Assembly: GCA_046351325.1 (NCBI GenBank)
Contig: JAXLYR010000021.1
Location: forward strand, 62,001 to 126,000
DNA length: 64,000 nucleotides
Direction: 5' to 3'
From: Xiheicaenibacterium sp046351325
GTDB lineage: Bacteria; Myxococcota_A; Polyangia; Polyangiales; Polyangiaceae
Part shown: positions 32,426-41,712 of the stretch, one piece after another
How positions within the stretch are numbered: the first letter of the stretch is position 1
Layout of the letters: each line of letters opens with the position of its first letter
Made by a program: the position numbers and the translations under genes
Notes under the pieces: model-generated
The model's input: the letters and a program-made list of their open reading frames with translations, nothing else
Told to the model about the DNA's origin: nothing
Database searches by the model: none

Positions 32426-33519
32426 CCGACGACGAAGAGGACTACCTGTTCGAGAAGCGCGGTGCTCCTCCGCAGGACGTCGCGCGCCTCGAGGCGCTGC
32501 TCTCGCCGCTGAAACACGACGCGCCGATGCCTGCGCTTCCACCGCGTCGTCGCCGGCCGTGGCTCATCGGGGGCGGGGTGATGGTGCTCGCGGCCGCGGC
32601 GGTGGTGCTGTTCTTTGTGCTGCGTGCGCCTGTGAATTTGCAGCCGATTGCGCGCTCGACGGCGGTCGTGACGGCCGCGACGTCCGCTTCGGGTGAGAGG
32701 TGGGTCGACCGCACTGCGACTTCGGTCGGTCCATCTCTGCCACCCCAAATTGCTCCTTCTTCCTCGAGCGGCTTCGCGTGGCGGGCGCTGGACGGCGAGG
32801 CCGTGCAGGATGGCCGGCGCCTCACGGCTGCGACGCTCGGCCCCGGCGGCGTGCTCGAGACCGACGGCACGCGCGCCGAGCTCGACATCGCCGATCTCGG
32901 GCGCGTGGAGCTCGCGCCGTCGTCGCGCGTTCGCTTGCTGGAGACCTCGGAGAACGCGCACCGGCTCGCGCTCGATCGCGGCAAGTTGCACGCGACGATC
33001 GACGCGCCGCCGAGGCTCTTCTTCGTCGAGACGAAGGCCGCGACCGCGGTCGATCTCGGCTGCGAATACGAGCTCTCTGTCGACGAGACGGGGCGCGGCC
33101 TGCTCACGGTGAAGCTCGGCTTCGTCGAGCTCGAGGGGCCGCACAGGCACGCGCTCGTCCCGAAGGGCGCGGAGTGCCCCATCGATCCGACGCGTGGGCC
33201 GGGCACGCCTGTGTGGTCGCGCTCGCCTGCTTCGGTGCGTGCGGCGCTCGCTCGGTTCGACGAGTCAGGTGACGCGGCGGCGCTCGATACGGCGCTCGCG
33301 GGGCTCGGCGAGCGTGACACATTGGTACTGTTTCACCTCCTCGAGCGCGTGGAGGACAGCGCGCGGCCGCGCGTGCTCGACGCGCTCGAGAAGGCCGCGC
33401 CGCGTCCGGCCGGCGCGAGTCGCAAGGCGACGCTCGCGCTCGAGAAGAAGGCGCTCGACGCGTGGCGCGCCGACCTCGAGGTCCGCTGGTTCCCCGGTTG
33501 GAAGCCGAAGCGGCGATAG
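32422..33519 (+). CDS. FecR-like transmembrane protein, putative anti-sigma partner
   Basis: 365 residues. Short cytoplasmic N-terminus (~45 aa), one membrane helix (PWLIGGGVMVLAAAAVVLFF, ~46-66), then a periplasmic FecR-type beta domain: LTAATLGPGGVLETDGTRAE, RVELAPSSRVRLLE, LALDRGKLHATIDAP, FFVETKAATAVDLGCEYELSV, which matches the FecR core (usually ...TPHGTVAVRGTEF...). The C-terminus is helical. Because it is translationally coupled to the ECF gene, a cell-surface-signalling role is likely, but no TonB receptor or typical N-terminal anti-sigma ZAS motif is visible. Confidence 0.85.
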   Translation: MTDDEEDYLFEKRGAPPQDVARLEALLSPLKHDAPMPALPPRRRRPWLIGGGVMVLAAAAVVLFFVLRAPVNLQPIARSTAVVTAATSASGERWVDRTATSVGPSLPPQIAPSSSSGFAWRALDGEAVQDGRRLTAATLGPGGVLETDGTRAELDIADLGRVELAPSSRVRLLETSENAHRLALDRGKLHATIDAPPRLFFVETKAATAVDLGCEYELSVDETGRGLLTVKLGFVELEGPHRHALVPKGAECPIDPTRGPGTPVWSRSPASVRAALARFDESGDAAALDTALAGLGERDTLVLFHLLERVEDSARPRVLDALEKAAPRPAGASRKATLALEKKALDAWRADLEVRWFPGWKPKRR

Positions 33520-33604
33520 AGGCATCACAGCTCGCGGGAGTGCCGCCCGGCACGCGCGAGATCTCCCTTGCGGCGGACTCAAGGCGAGTAGCATTGAGTT
33601 CACC

Positions 33605-35650
33605 ATGTTGCGTGCGCGCTGGACCCTGCCTCTCGGGCTTTGCTTGCTACCCGTCGTCGCGTCTTGCCAGGACGACACGGACACCGACACGAACCCGCAG
33701 CCGGCCGCGCCGGTCGAGGCCGTGTACACGGTGCCGGCGTCGCTCGACGAGCTCTCGGAGGAGACCTTCTTCGATCATCCGTACCCGAGCGATCTGCGGC
33801 TCGTCGACGGCAAGACCAAGCTGCTCGGGTGGCCGAACCCGCGCCACGTCCCGCTCTTGAAGCAGTACATCGAGTTCATCGATGGGCAGCTCAGCGGCTT
33901 CTCGCCGCTCGCGGCGGGCTTCATGCGGTTCAGCGGCGGCCTCGATCCGGCCACGCTCCCCGACGCTGCGGGGTCGCTCGAGTCGAGCGCGTCGGTGCAG
34001 CTCGTCGACATCACGCCGGACTCGCCCGACTACGGCAAGCGCACGCCGATCTACGTCGAGTTCCACAAAGACCAGGGCGTCTATTGGCAGCCGAACACGC
34101 TCGCGTTCATGCCTGTGCCCGGCTATCCGCTCCGGCCGAAGACGCAATACGCGCTCGTCGTCACGACCGCCGTCAAGGCCGAAGACGGCAAGGACCTCGT
34201 CGCGCCCGCGACGCTGAAGCAGGTGCTCGGGCTCGAGGACACGAGCGACGCGGCGGTCGCGGCCTATCGCGACAGCGTGGCGCACGCGATCGTCGAGCTC
34301 GAGAGCCTCGGGCTCGACGCGGCGAGCATCGTCGACCTCACGGTCTATACGACGGACGATCCGACCGAGGAGTACTTCGCGGCGGCGGGCGCCCTCCCCA
34401 CCCAAATCGAGGCGCCGACGGCCGATCCGGCTGCGTGGACGCTGCGCGACGAGGCCTCGACCTACGACGAATACGAGGGCTCGTATGGTCCGTCGCCCAA
34501 CTATCAGCGCGGGACTGTGCCTTATGCCTCGTTCGGGGACGGCGGCGGCTTCATCCTCGACGACAACGGTATCCCCCAAATCCAGAACACGTTCTCGCTG
34601 CGGTTCTCGCTGTCCGTGCCCAAGGCAGCGAACTGTCCGATGCCCGCGAACGGTTACCCGATTGTCATGTACGCGCACGGCACGACTGGCGATTACCGGT
34701 CGTATGTCGGCGACGGCACCGCCAAGTCGCTTACCTCCCAGTGCCTCGCGGTCATGGGCGTCGACCAGATCTTCCACGGCACGCGGCCTGGCGCTCCCGA
34801 CAACGACACGACGCTGCAGATCCTGTTCTTCAACTTCAACAACGTCGAGGCCGCGCGGACCAACGTGCGGCAGAGCGGGCTCGACGAGGTCCAGCGCGCG
34901 CGCCTCTTCACCGAGAGCCACATGACGGTTCCTGCGGCGATCACGCCAGGCGGCGCCGAGATCCGCTTCGACGCGACGAAGCTCATGTTCTTCGGTCACT
35001 CGCAGGGCAGCTTGAACGGGCCGCTCTTCCTCGCGGGGTCACCGGCGCCGCTCGGCGCTGTCCTCTCGGGCGCGTCGGGCGTCATGCAGATCACCTTGAT
35101 CGAGAAGACGAAGCCCGAGCCGAGCGTCGCGAACTTGGTGAAGACGATCTTCCTCCAGCTGCTCTTCGACGAGCAGGCCGAGGTCGGCGTCATCTATCCG
35201 CCCATCGCGCTCGCGCAGACCATCGTCGACGCCGTCGACCCCGTGAACTACGCGCGCTCGATCGTCCTCGAGCCCAAGTTCGGCGGGTCGAAGAGCATCT
35301 ACCAAACCGAGGGCGTGCGCGCCGACGGGACGGGCGACTCCTACGCACCGCCGCGCGGCGGTGAGGCCCTCGCCATCGCGCTCGGCCTGCCGATCCAGAC
35401 CCCCGTCGTGCACGATCCGCAGGACGACGTGGGCACGCTCGAGCGCGTGACGATCGGCCCCGACGGATTGAGCGGTAACCTCGCTGATGGTCAGGCGTCG
35501 GGCGTGCTCGGACAGTGGATCCCGCAGGGCGGTGACGGGCACTTCGTGGTGTTCGACGTCGACGCGGCGACGCACCAAGCGGCGGGCTTCCTGCGCAATC
35601 TCGCTGACGATCCTGTAGGTCGAGTGCCCCAGCCCGAGCCCGAGAACTAG
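33605..35650 (+). CDS. Lipoprotein alpha/beta hydrolase (681 aa)
   Basis: Signal LPLGLCLLPVVASC with Cys21, then an Asp/Thr-rich linker (DDTDTDTNP). Residues ~40-300 form a beta-rich region with PVPGYPLRPKTQYALVVTT, of the type seen in large bacterial 'virginiamycin B lyase/lipase-like' lipoproteins (Big_5-like Ig segment). The hydrolase domain has IVMYAHGTTGDYRSY (oxyanion region) and the nucleophile elbow GHSQGS with Ser466. Late His candidates are in QGGDGHFVVFD. An outer-membrane-anchored esterase/lipase is likely. It follows the FecR-like gene by 85 bp on the same strand and could be in its regulon. Confidence 0.85.
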   Translation: MLRARWTLPLGLCLLPVVASCQDDTDTDTNPQPAAPVEAVYTVPASLDELSEETFFDHPYPSDLRLVDGKTKLLGWPNPRHVPLLKQYIEFIDGQLSGFSPLAAGFMRFSGGLDPATLPDAAGSLESSASVQLVDITPDSPDYGKRTPIYVEFHKDQGVYWQPNTLAFMPVPGYPLRPKTQYALVVTTAVKAEDGKDLVAPATLKQVLGLEDTSDAAVAAYRDSVAHAIVELESLGLDAASIVDLTVYTTDDPTEEYFAAAGALPTQIEAPTADPAAWTLRDEASTYDEYEGSYGPSPNYQRGTVPYASFGDGGGFILDDNGIPQIQNTFSLRFSLSVPKAANCPMPANGYPIVMYAHGTTGDYRSYVGDGTAKSLTSQCLAVMGVDQIFHGTRPGAPDNDTTLQILFFNFNNVEAARTNVRQSGLDEVQRARLFTESHMTVPAAITPGGAEIRFDATKLMFFGHSQGSLNGPLFLAGSPAPLGAVLSGASGVMQITLIEKTKPEPSVANLVKTIFLQLLFDEQAEVGVIYPPIALAQTIVDAVDPVNYARSIVLEPKFGGSKSIYQTEGVRADGTGDSYAPPRGGEALAIALGLPIQTPVVHDPQDDVGTLERVTIGPDGLSGNLADGQASGVLGQWIPQGGDGHFVVFDVDAATHQAAGFLRNLADDPVGRVPQPEPEN

Positions 35651-35675
35651 ACGGTAGCCGCCTTGCGAGGCCGTC

Positions 35676-37268
35676 ATGCGCGTCCACACATTCGGGGGCT
35701 CGTGGGGTGCAGTGCTCCTCCTCTCGGCGGGATGCGGCAGCGGCGGCGCGACGCAGAAGAGCGACGCCCCCACCGGGACCGCGAGCGCCTCCGTGACGGC
35801 GAGCGCGTCGTCGTCCGGGGCGACGAGCGCGACGCAGTGTGAGGCTGCTCGCGTCGAGGTCGCGGCCAAGTGCGACGAGGGGCTGCGTGTCAACGCGCTC
35901 AAGTTCGCGCCCGACGCCGAGCGCGCGCTCGTCTCGCTCGGCAACCAGCAGGCGGGGCAGCGCGCTGACGTCTGGAACCTGCGTGCGGGCACGCTCGAGC
36001 GCACGCTCGCCACGGTCGAGGATGATCGAGGCTCTGTCGCGGGGGCGTGGACGCGTGACGGGAGCCGGCTCGCGACCGTGGGCGTGGTCGAAAGCAGCAC
36101 TTGGGGGATCCGCCTCTACGACGGACGGGACCTTCATCCTCTCGTCGAGGACCCGGACAGCGCGTCGATGCTTCCTTGGGCGTTTGCCTTCAGCCCGGAC
36201 AATGGCTTGCTGGCCGTGAATGGCTTGCTCGGGCAGGTCAAGATCTTCGACGTCGCCACCGGGCGCGTGACGGCGACTGTGGCGCCGACGGCGCTGCGCA
36301 GCGAGGGGCCCGCCTGCAATCCCTTCGAGTGGAGCGGGGAGGGCTCGGTGCTCTTGGCCGAGGGGCCTCGCACGCGCGACAAGGCGACCCTCATCAAGAA
36401 GCTCGAGAAATACGACGTGCTCGCCTTCGCGCCGAAGCGCGACGTAGTCGCTGGCGTCGCGTGGCGCGGCGACGTGTCGCTCATCGACCTGAAGACGATG
36501 AAGGTGACGAAGACCATCGACGCGCTCGCGGACGTGACGGGCATCGACCGCACGCCCCCGAAGCCGGACGAATCCAAGACGCCGCCCATCCTGCAGCTGG
36601 CCTTCAGTCCGGATGGTTCGCGGTTCTTCGCGGTGCTCGCGGACGGACGGCTGCGGATCTTCGACGGGACGACAGGACAGATGACCCGAGAGCTCCGCGT
36701 CGGCGTCGGGGTCCTCAACGAGAGCATGGCCTCGGAGTGGGCGAGCGCCGCGATCAACGCTGACAACAGTGTCATTGGTTTGACGATGGGGCCCGAGTCC
36801 TTCGAGCTCTACGATCTCGAGTCGGGCAAGGCCATCGTGACCCCGACGCCCACGACCGACCCGAGTCCATTCTATTACGACGTTGTCCCTATCTTCTCGC
36901 CGGATGGCTCGCTCACGTGGGACCCGAAGAGCGGGCAGATCATCGAGACCCGAACCGGCAAAGCGCGCATCCCGCTCGCGGACCCCCCAAAGAACTGGCT
37001 GCGTGACAAATCAGGGGTGGTGGACTTCCTCGTTACCAGCAATGGCGTCGCGCGCCTGAGCGACGGCGAGCAGCTCGTCTTCTCGGTCGTGACCGACAAG
37101 GGCAAGTCGACGCTCCTCGTTCGGACGACCCGCGGCGTCTATTCGGGACCCCGCGAAAAGGCACGCTGCACTTATTATCTGGAGAACCCGCCGAAGAACG
37201 TGGAGCTGTCGGATCGCTTGCTCGCGGACTTCTGGGCGGGGCACAGCGTCGCGCCCCGATGTCCGTAG
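35676..37268 (+). CDS. WD40/beta-propeller-like lipoprotein
   Basis: 530 residues. Signal GAVLLLSAGC with Cys20, a Ser/Thr/Ala linker (28-52), then repeated propeller blades with the WD40-like pattern FAPDAERALVSLG...ADVWNLRAGTLERTLAT, AFSPDNGLLAVNG...VKIFDVATGRVTATVAP, AFSPDGSRFFAVLADGR...LRIFDGTTGQMTRELR and IFSPDGSLTWDPKSG. At least five to six blades are seen. Periplasmic or surface protein-interaction platform. It lies 25 bp after the hydrolase lipoprotein gene, probably in the same transcript, and is convergent with the next gene (1 bp). Confidence 0.85.
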   Translation: MRVHTFGGSWGAVLLLSAGCGSGGATQKSDAPTGTASASVTASASSSGATSATQCEAARVEVAAKCDEGLRVNALKFAPDAERALVSLGNQQAGQRADVWNLRAGTLERTLATVEDDRGSVAGAWTRDGSRLATVGVVESSTWGIRLYDGRDLHPLVEDPDSASMLPWAFAFSPDNGLLAVNGLLGQVKIFDVATGRVTATVAPTALRSEGPACNPFEWSGEGSVLLAEGPRTRDKATLIKKLEKYDVLAFAPKRDVVAGVAWRGDVSLIDLKTMKVTKTIDALADVTGIDRTPPKPDESKTPPILQLAFSPDGSRFFAVLADGRLRIFDGTTGQMTRELRVGVGVLNESMASEWASAAINADNSVIGLTMGPESFELYDLESGKAIVTPTPTTDPSPFYYDVVPIFSPDGSLTWDPKSGQIIETRTGKARIPLADPPKNWLRDKSGVVDFLVTSNGVARLSDGEQLVFSVVTDKGKSTLLVRTTRGVYSGPREKARCTYYLENPPKNVELSDRLLADFWAGHSVAPRCP

Positions 37269-37269
37269 T

Positions 37270-37911
37270 TTACAGCATAATCAGGCACTGGCCGTGCGGG
37301 GACTCGCCGCCGAGCTTCTCCTTGCGGCGAACGCCGGCCTCGGTCCAGAAGAACCACGTGAGGACGCGCGTCTCGTCGGCGTACGTGCCTTTCGACTCCT
37401 TTTGACCGCTCGCGAACCAACTCTCCCAGCAGCCGTTGCGCTTGCCGTCGACGAGGTCGCCCTCCTCACGCAGCTTGCCATTCTCCCACCAAGCCTTGAA
37501 CTTGCCGTTGGGGAGCCCATTCACGAAGAGGAGCTCGACTCGCTTCGTCCCGTCTGGATAATAGCCTTTGAAGGTGCCGTCGAAGCGCCCCGCGATGAGC
37601 TCACCCTTCCACCGGAGTTCGCCGTTCGGGAACCACCCCTTCCACGAGCCGGTCATGACGCCATTCTGGCACTCACCCGCCGTTCTGGGCGCGCCAGTCG
37701 TCCAGCTCAAGCGAATGGTGCCGTCGGCGGTGCTCTCGGGGCAGCGCAGCGGCGAGGTCAAACTGCCATTGGAGGGGGAGCCATAGCTGTCGAGCGACAG
37801 CGTGGACGGGTCGTTGATGGACGCTGGGTTACCTGCGTATGGATTGCATCCGACCGCGACCACCACGGTCGAGGCTGCGAGCAAGAGGACAAGGGATCGG
37901 GAAGGCATCAT
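37270..37911 (-). CDS. MORN-2-type repeat lipoprotein
   Basis: 213 residues. Signal LVLLLAASTVVVAVGC with Cys22, then NP and a polar linker. The mature part has tandem MORN-variant repeats: GSWKGWFPNGELRWKGELIAG, GTFKGYYPDGTKRVELLFVNG, GKFKAWWENGKLREEGDLVDG, GCWESWFASGQKESKGTYADE. These ~23-residue units form beta-hairpin spirals. In other bacteria such proteins are often annotated as toxin-antitoxin 'YwqK-like' components, but here the lipobox points to an envelope protein. Confidence 0.85.
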   Translation of the reverse strand: MMPSRSLVLLLAASTVVVAVGCNPYAGNPASINDPSTLSLDSYGSPSNGSLTSPLRCPESTADGTIRLSWTTGAPRTAGECQNGVMTGSWKGWFPNGELRWKGELIAGRFDGTFKGYYPDGTKRVELLFVNGLPNGKFKAWWENGKLREEGDLVDGKRNGCWESWFASGQKESKGTYADETRVLTWFFWTEAGVRRKEKLGGESPHGQCLIML

Positions 37912-38077
37912 GGCCTCTCTGATGAAGGAGGATCCTGAAACGGCTCACGCCGCATTTACAGAACGACCATTCGCATGCTTTTTCTCGGCTGGGGCACCAA
38001 TATCGTGCTCTCGATACTTTGTCTGCGAGCCCGTGAGTGTGGTTACAGCGCTGTAGGTCATGGCGAGGGCGAGAGAG

Positions 38078-38516
38078 ATGACGGACATCGTACTATTGGG
38101 CTATGTCGGGCCGAGCGCGGTCCTCGAGGCGTCGAAGCACTCGCCCCGTGGTGTCGTCATGACGTCGGCCGCGGCTCTCTTCGAGTGGGCGCGCGGTGAG
38201 GGTCGCGGCGATGGCGGTTGGGCGACCTACGTCGTGAACGCGCAGGGTGCGCTCGTCTTGGCGCCGCGGCGCTCCGAGCACGTCGCGTGTGCTGGGGGCG
38301 AGGCGGTCCTCGGTGCGGGTGAGCTGCGAATCGATGCCCGCGCCGAACGGGTCGAGGAGATTCGTCGCGCGCTTCAGGCGCTGCCCGGCCTGCGGCGAGC
38401 GCAACCTCGTCAAGGACGACGACTTCTCGTGTGCGCTCTGCGACGCGCCGCTACCCGTCGAATGGAACATGGGGCGGGGCGAATTCTTCAAAAAAATGCT
38501 GGTTCGAGGGAACTAG
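38078..38516 (+). pseudogene. Frameshifted gene ending in a zinc ribbon
   Basis: The 5' part (from MTDIVLLGYV, GAGAG just upstream) and the 3' part encoding CPACGERNLVKDDDFSCALC are in different frames; the switch lies near 38360-38400. Together they would make a ~146-aa protein with an N-terminal beta domain (WATYVVNAQGALVLAPR) and a C-terminal CxxC-X11-CxxC zinc ribbon. The clean ribbon in the second frame shows the frames belong together. Either a genuine disabling indel or a sequence error. The 3' end lies 11 bp before the DUF1801 gene. Confidence 0.6.
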
Positions 38517-38527
38517 AGTGCGGCGCC

Positions 38528-39025
38528 ATGCCGAAGGCCAGCCCCACGAAGAAGCAGCCAGCCCGTAAGCCCGCGACGAAGGCCGCGAAGAGCCCGCGGC
38601 CCGCCTCGAAGAAGACAGCCGCCTCGAAGAAGACAGCCACCTCGAAGACGTCGGCGCTCTCGCCGTCCGCGATGATCGACGCGCGCATCCGAGAACTCGG
38701 CGATTGGCGCGGTGAGACGCTCGCGAGGCTGCGCGCGCTCGTCAAAGAGGCCTTGCCTCGGGTCGTCGAGGAGTGGAAGTGGCGCGGCGTCCCCGTCTGG
38801 TACCAGGACGGGATGATCTGCACCGGCGAGACCTACAAGAACGGCGTGAAGATGACGTTCGCCAAGGGCGCGATGCTCGAGGACAAAGCCGGGCTCTTCA
38901 ACGCGAGCCTCGACGGCAACGTGCGTCGCGCGATCGACTTTCACGTCGGTGAGGAGCTCGACGAGGACGCGCTCAAGGATCTGCTTCGCAGCGCGGCCGA
39001 GCTCAACGCTGCGTCCACCCATTGA
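38528..39025 (+). CDS. DUF1801 (YdhG-like) protein with basic N-terminal tail
   Basis: 165 residues from MPKASPTKKQ. Residues 1-52 form a Lys/Ala/Thr/Pro-rich tail resembling histone H1 or HU tails (KTAASKKTATSKT). The rest is a DUF1801/YdhG-like fold: LRALVKEALPRVVEEWKWRGVPVW, YKNGVKMTFAKGAML and LFNASLDGNVRRAIDFHVGE. The family is predicted cytoplasmic and of unknown role, sometimes called iron-chaperone-like. An alternative longer start in the same frame belongs to the frameshifted upstream gene. Confidence 0.85.
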   Translation: MPKASPTKKQPARKPATKAAKSPRPASKKTAASKKTATSKTSALSPSAMIDARIRELGDWRGETLARLRALVKEALPRVVEEWKWRGVPVWYQDGMICTGETYKNGVKMTFAKGAMLEDKAGLFNASLDGNVRRAIDFHVGEELDEDALKDLLRSAAELNAASTH

Positions 39026-39066
39026 GGCGTGGCCGGGCGCGAGCTCGGCTAAGATGCGAGATCGCT

Positions 39067-40122
39067 GTGAGGTCGTACGTCGGGTTGCGAGCGCTCTTGC
39101 CCTGCTGGTTGGTCGCGTCGCTCGTCGTGTCGAGCGCAGAGGCTCAGCCTTGGAGCGGCGACCCGCGACGCACTGCGACTGCGCAGGCGCTCTTCGATCA
39201 GGCTCGAGCGGAGATGGACTCCGGCGACTTTGCGACGGCCTGCCCCAAGCTCGAAGAGGTCGTGAGGCTCGAGCCGAACGGGAACGGCGCGAAGCTCAAG
39301 CTCGCCGAGTGTTACGAGCTCGACGGGCGCTTCGCGAGCGCATTCGCGATGTACACGATCGCCGAGGCCGCGGCCCAAGCGGCCGGGCAGACCGAGCGGG
39401 TCGCGTGGGCTCACGAGCGCGGGGCCGCGGCGCGGGCGCGGGCCTCGACGATCTCGATCGTCGTCGCCAGTGAGGTCGGCGCGCTCGCTGGGTTCGTCGT
39501 CACCCGCGATGACGAGCCCGTCGGGTCCGCGCAGTGGTCCACGCCGATCCCCGTCGACGGCGGTCGCGTGGTCGTCGTCGCTCGGGCGCCGGGCTTCGCC
39601 GAGCTCCGCCGCGAGGTCGAGGTGGAGGCCGAGGGCGCGGCGTTGACCGTGCAGATCGACCACCTCGACAAGGCCGAGGAGCCCGTCGTGGTTACACCGG
39701 TGAAAGTGGAGCCTCCACCTCCGGCAGCGGAGCCTCCGCCGCCCGCGAAGAAGGAACCGCCCGTCGCGGACGTGTCGAACCCGATGCCCAGCTGGGTCTG
39801 GATCACCGGCGCTGTGGGTCTCGCGAGCGGGATCGTCGGCGTCGCCCTCCGCGCGGACGGCGCAGTCGTCGAGGCCGATCAGGCGGACGCTTGCGGTCCG
39901 AAGCGCGACGCGTGCCCAGCGACGTACGACGTGGAGGGGACCAACCAGCGGAAGCTCGTCGACTTCGGGCTCTTCGTCGGGTTCGGGGTGAGCGGCGCCG
40001 CGCTGCTCGGCGCTGCGGTGATCGGCGCCGTCGTGCATTTGACGAGCGCCTCGACGAGCTCCGCGCCGCGCGCGAGCCTCGTCGTGCAGCCCGGTGGTCT
40101 CATGCTGACGGGGAGCTTCTGA
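39067..40122 (+). CDS. TPR/PEGA-type protein with two C-terminal membrane helices (module copy A)
   Basis: 351 residues; GTG start gives a signal peptide (LLPCWLVASLVVSSAEAQ). One to two TPR units follow (ALFDQARAEMDSGDFATACPKLEEVVRLEPN), then a PEGA-like beta domain (VTRDDEPVGSAQWSTPIPVDGG...VVARAPGFAELRREVEVEAEG), a Pro-rich linker and two membrane helices at ~245-262 and ~300-325 with a loop holding CGPKRDAC. Copy B (51114-52097) has the same order and a Cys pair in the same loop (CPEPSRC). The stop overlaps the next start (TGATG). The TPR, the propeller lipoprotein and the kinase are one gene string. Confidence 0.88.
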   Translation: MRSYVGLRALLPCWLVASLVVSSAEAQPWSGDPRRTATAQALFDQARAEMDSGDFATACPKLEEVVRLEPNGNGAKLKLAECYELDGRFASAFAMYTIAEAAAQAAGQTERVAWAHERGAAARARASTISIVVASEVGALAGFVVTRDDEPVGSAQWSTPIPVDGGRVVVVARAPGFAELRREVEVEAEGAALTVQIDHLDKAEEPVVVTPVKVEPPPPAAEPPPPAKKEPPVADVSNPMPSWVWITGAVGLASGIVGVALRADGAVVEADQADACGPKRDACPATYDVEGTNQRKLVDFGLFVGFGVSGAALLGAAVIGAVVHLTSASTSSAPRASLVVQPGGLMLTGSF

Positions 40123-41678
40123 TGCGACGCCGACGCGCATGGCCTGTCGCTGCGTTGCTCTCGAGCGCGTCGCTCACGGCGTGCCTGACCGATCCCGCGC
40201 AGTACGGGTCGCTCGGCGGCGGAGGCTCGCACGCGGGCGGCGCGAACACCGGCGGAGCGCCGACGGGTGGTGCTGGTGGTGCGGGTGGACTCGGGGGCTC
40301 GGGGATCGGCGGTGCAATCGGAGGCAGCGGCGGCGAGGGTGGCGTGGGCCCCGACGCTCCCATCGACAACGTCGTTTGGTCGACGATCCTCGGGACTGTG
40401 GGCGACCAATCGTTCGGCGCGCTCGCGATCTCTCCGTCTGGAAACATCTACGCGGGCGGCCGATGGAGCGGCTCGTTCGACATGCCGGTGCTCGGCGGCG
40501 CATGCCAATCCGCGGCCGCCTCGCCAGCGTTGCTCTACGCAGTCGACGCCGATGGCGTGATGCGCTGGGCGCGGTGCTTCGGGTCCGACGCCGAGATCAC
40601 CGCCGTCGACACGAACGTCGCGGGTGAGGTCGCGATCATCGGCAACTTCCTCGGGAACATCAACGTCGGTGGTGGCGTCGTCGCGTCGAGCGCGCGGGAC
40701 ATGTTCGTGGTGCTCCTGTCGATCGACGGTGACATCCTTTGGGGCTCGACGTTCGGCTCGAGCGGAGACGACGTGGGGCAGGGGATCGCTCTCGGGCCGA
40801 GCGACGAGATCTACATCGCGGGCGCGTTTCACGGGCCGATGGACATTGGGACCGCGCACCTCGACGTCGTCGGTGAGCTCGATCTGTTCCGCGCCAAGAT
40901 CGTTGGAGGCCAAACGAAGTGGGCGAACCGGATCCCGGTGGCCTCGACCGAGTCGGAGATCCACCTCGCGATCCGGAAGAACGGCGCCGGACCCATCGTC
41001 GCGGCGGGGACCTTCGGCAACAAGATCGACGTCGACGACAACGGCACCGCAGACGACTTCTCGACCCCCGACGCGGAGACCGACGGCTTCATCCTCACGT
41101 TCGACGTGAGCGGTGACAACGTGCACTTCATCCCGGTCTCCGGGCCCGGCGCGCAGGCGATCACCTCGGTGCAGACCTCGGGCAACGGGTTCGCCGTGGG
41201 GGGCATCTTCGACGGCTCGGTGGACTTCGACGCTGCCGGCTCGGCGGACCCACTCGCGGTGGTCGGCCAGTCGGATGCGTTCGCCGCGGCCTACGACTTC
41301 ACTGGGGTCTTCCAGGGCGTGACCGTGATCGGCGGCGACGGACTCGAGGGTGCGCTCGGCGTCGCGCCGCCGCGCTCCGGCACGGAGGTCGCGCTCGTAG
41401 GCACCTTCGCTGGAGCGACGCTCCTCGGTCCAACCGGGGTGACCACCAGCGACGGTGACACCGACGCTTTCCTCGCCACGTGGACGGGCGTCGACGCCCC
41501 CGCACCGACGCTCGCAGGTCGGCTCGGTGGGGTGGGGGCGCAGACCATCCGAGCCGTGGGCTGGTTGGATGGGGACATCATCATCGCAGGGGAGTTCTGG
41601 GGGACCCTTTCGATCGGTGACAAGTTTGTCACGAGCCAGAGCAAGGACGCCTTCCTCGCTCGGGTCGCCCTGCCGTGA
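40122..41678 (+). CDS. Beta-propeller-like lipoprotein (module copy A)
   Basis: 518 residues. Lipobox SLTAC (Cys21), a long Gly/Ala/Thr linker (GGANTGGAPTGGAGGAGG), then repeats of the SBBP/quinoprotein-like type: VWSTILGTVGDQSFGALAIS, NIYAGGRWSGSF, DILWGSTFGSSGDDVGQGIA, EIYIAGAFHGPMDIG and IIIAGEFWGTLSIGDKFVTS. These ~45-residue blades suggest a propeller exposed on the cell surface or in the periplasm. It sits between the TPR gene (1-nt overlap) and the kinase gene (34 bp), and is related in layout to the lipoprotein of copy B (49612-51117). Confidence 0.87.
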   Translation: MRRRRAWPVAALLSSASLTACLTDPAQYGSLGGGGSHAGGANTGGAPTGGAGGAGGLGGSGIGGAIGGSGGEGGVGPDAPIDNVVWSTILGTVGDQSFGALAISPSGNIYAGGRWSGSFDMPVLGGACQSAAASPALLYAVDADGVMRWARCFGSDAEITAVDTNVAGEVAIIGNFLGNINVGGGVVASSARDMFVVLLSIDGDILWGSTFGSSGDDVGQGIALGPSDEIYIAGAFHGPMDIGTAHLDVVGELDLFRAKIVGGQTKWANRIPVASTESEIHLAIRKNGAGPIVAAGTFGNKIDVDDNGTADDFSTPDAETDGFILTFDVSGDNVHFIPVSGPGAQAITSVQTSGNGFAVGGIFDGSVDFDAAGSADPLAVVGQSDAFAAAYDFTGVFQGVTVIGGDGLEGALGVAPPRSGTEVALVGTFAGATLLGPTGVTTSDGDTDAFLATWTGVDAPAPTLAGRLGGVGAQTIRAVGWLDGDIIIAGEFWGTLSIGDKFVTSQSKDAFLARVALP

Positions 41679-41712
41679 AGCGTCCGGCATCAGCTTTGCC
41701 AAGCAGGCTCGG

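Noticed and set aside
39534..40122. Upstream extension of the copy A propeller lipoprotein frame
   Set aside because: It overlaps the TPR/PEGA gene out of frame and would bury the lipobox in the middle of the protein.
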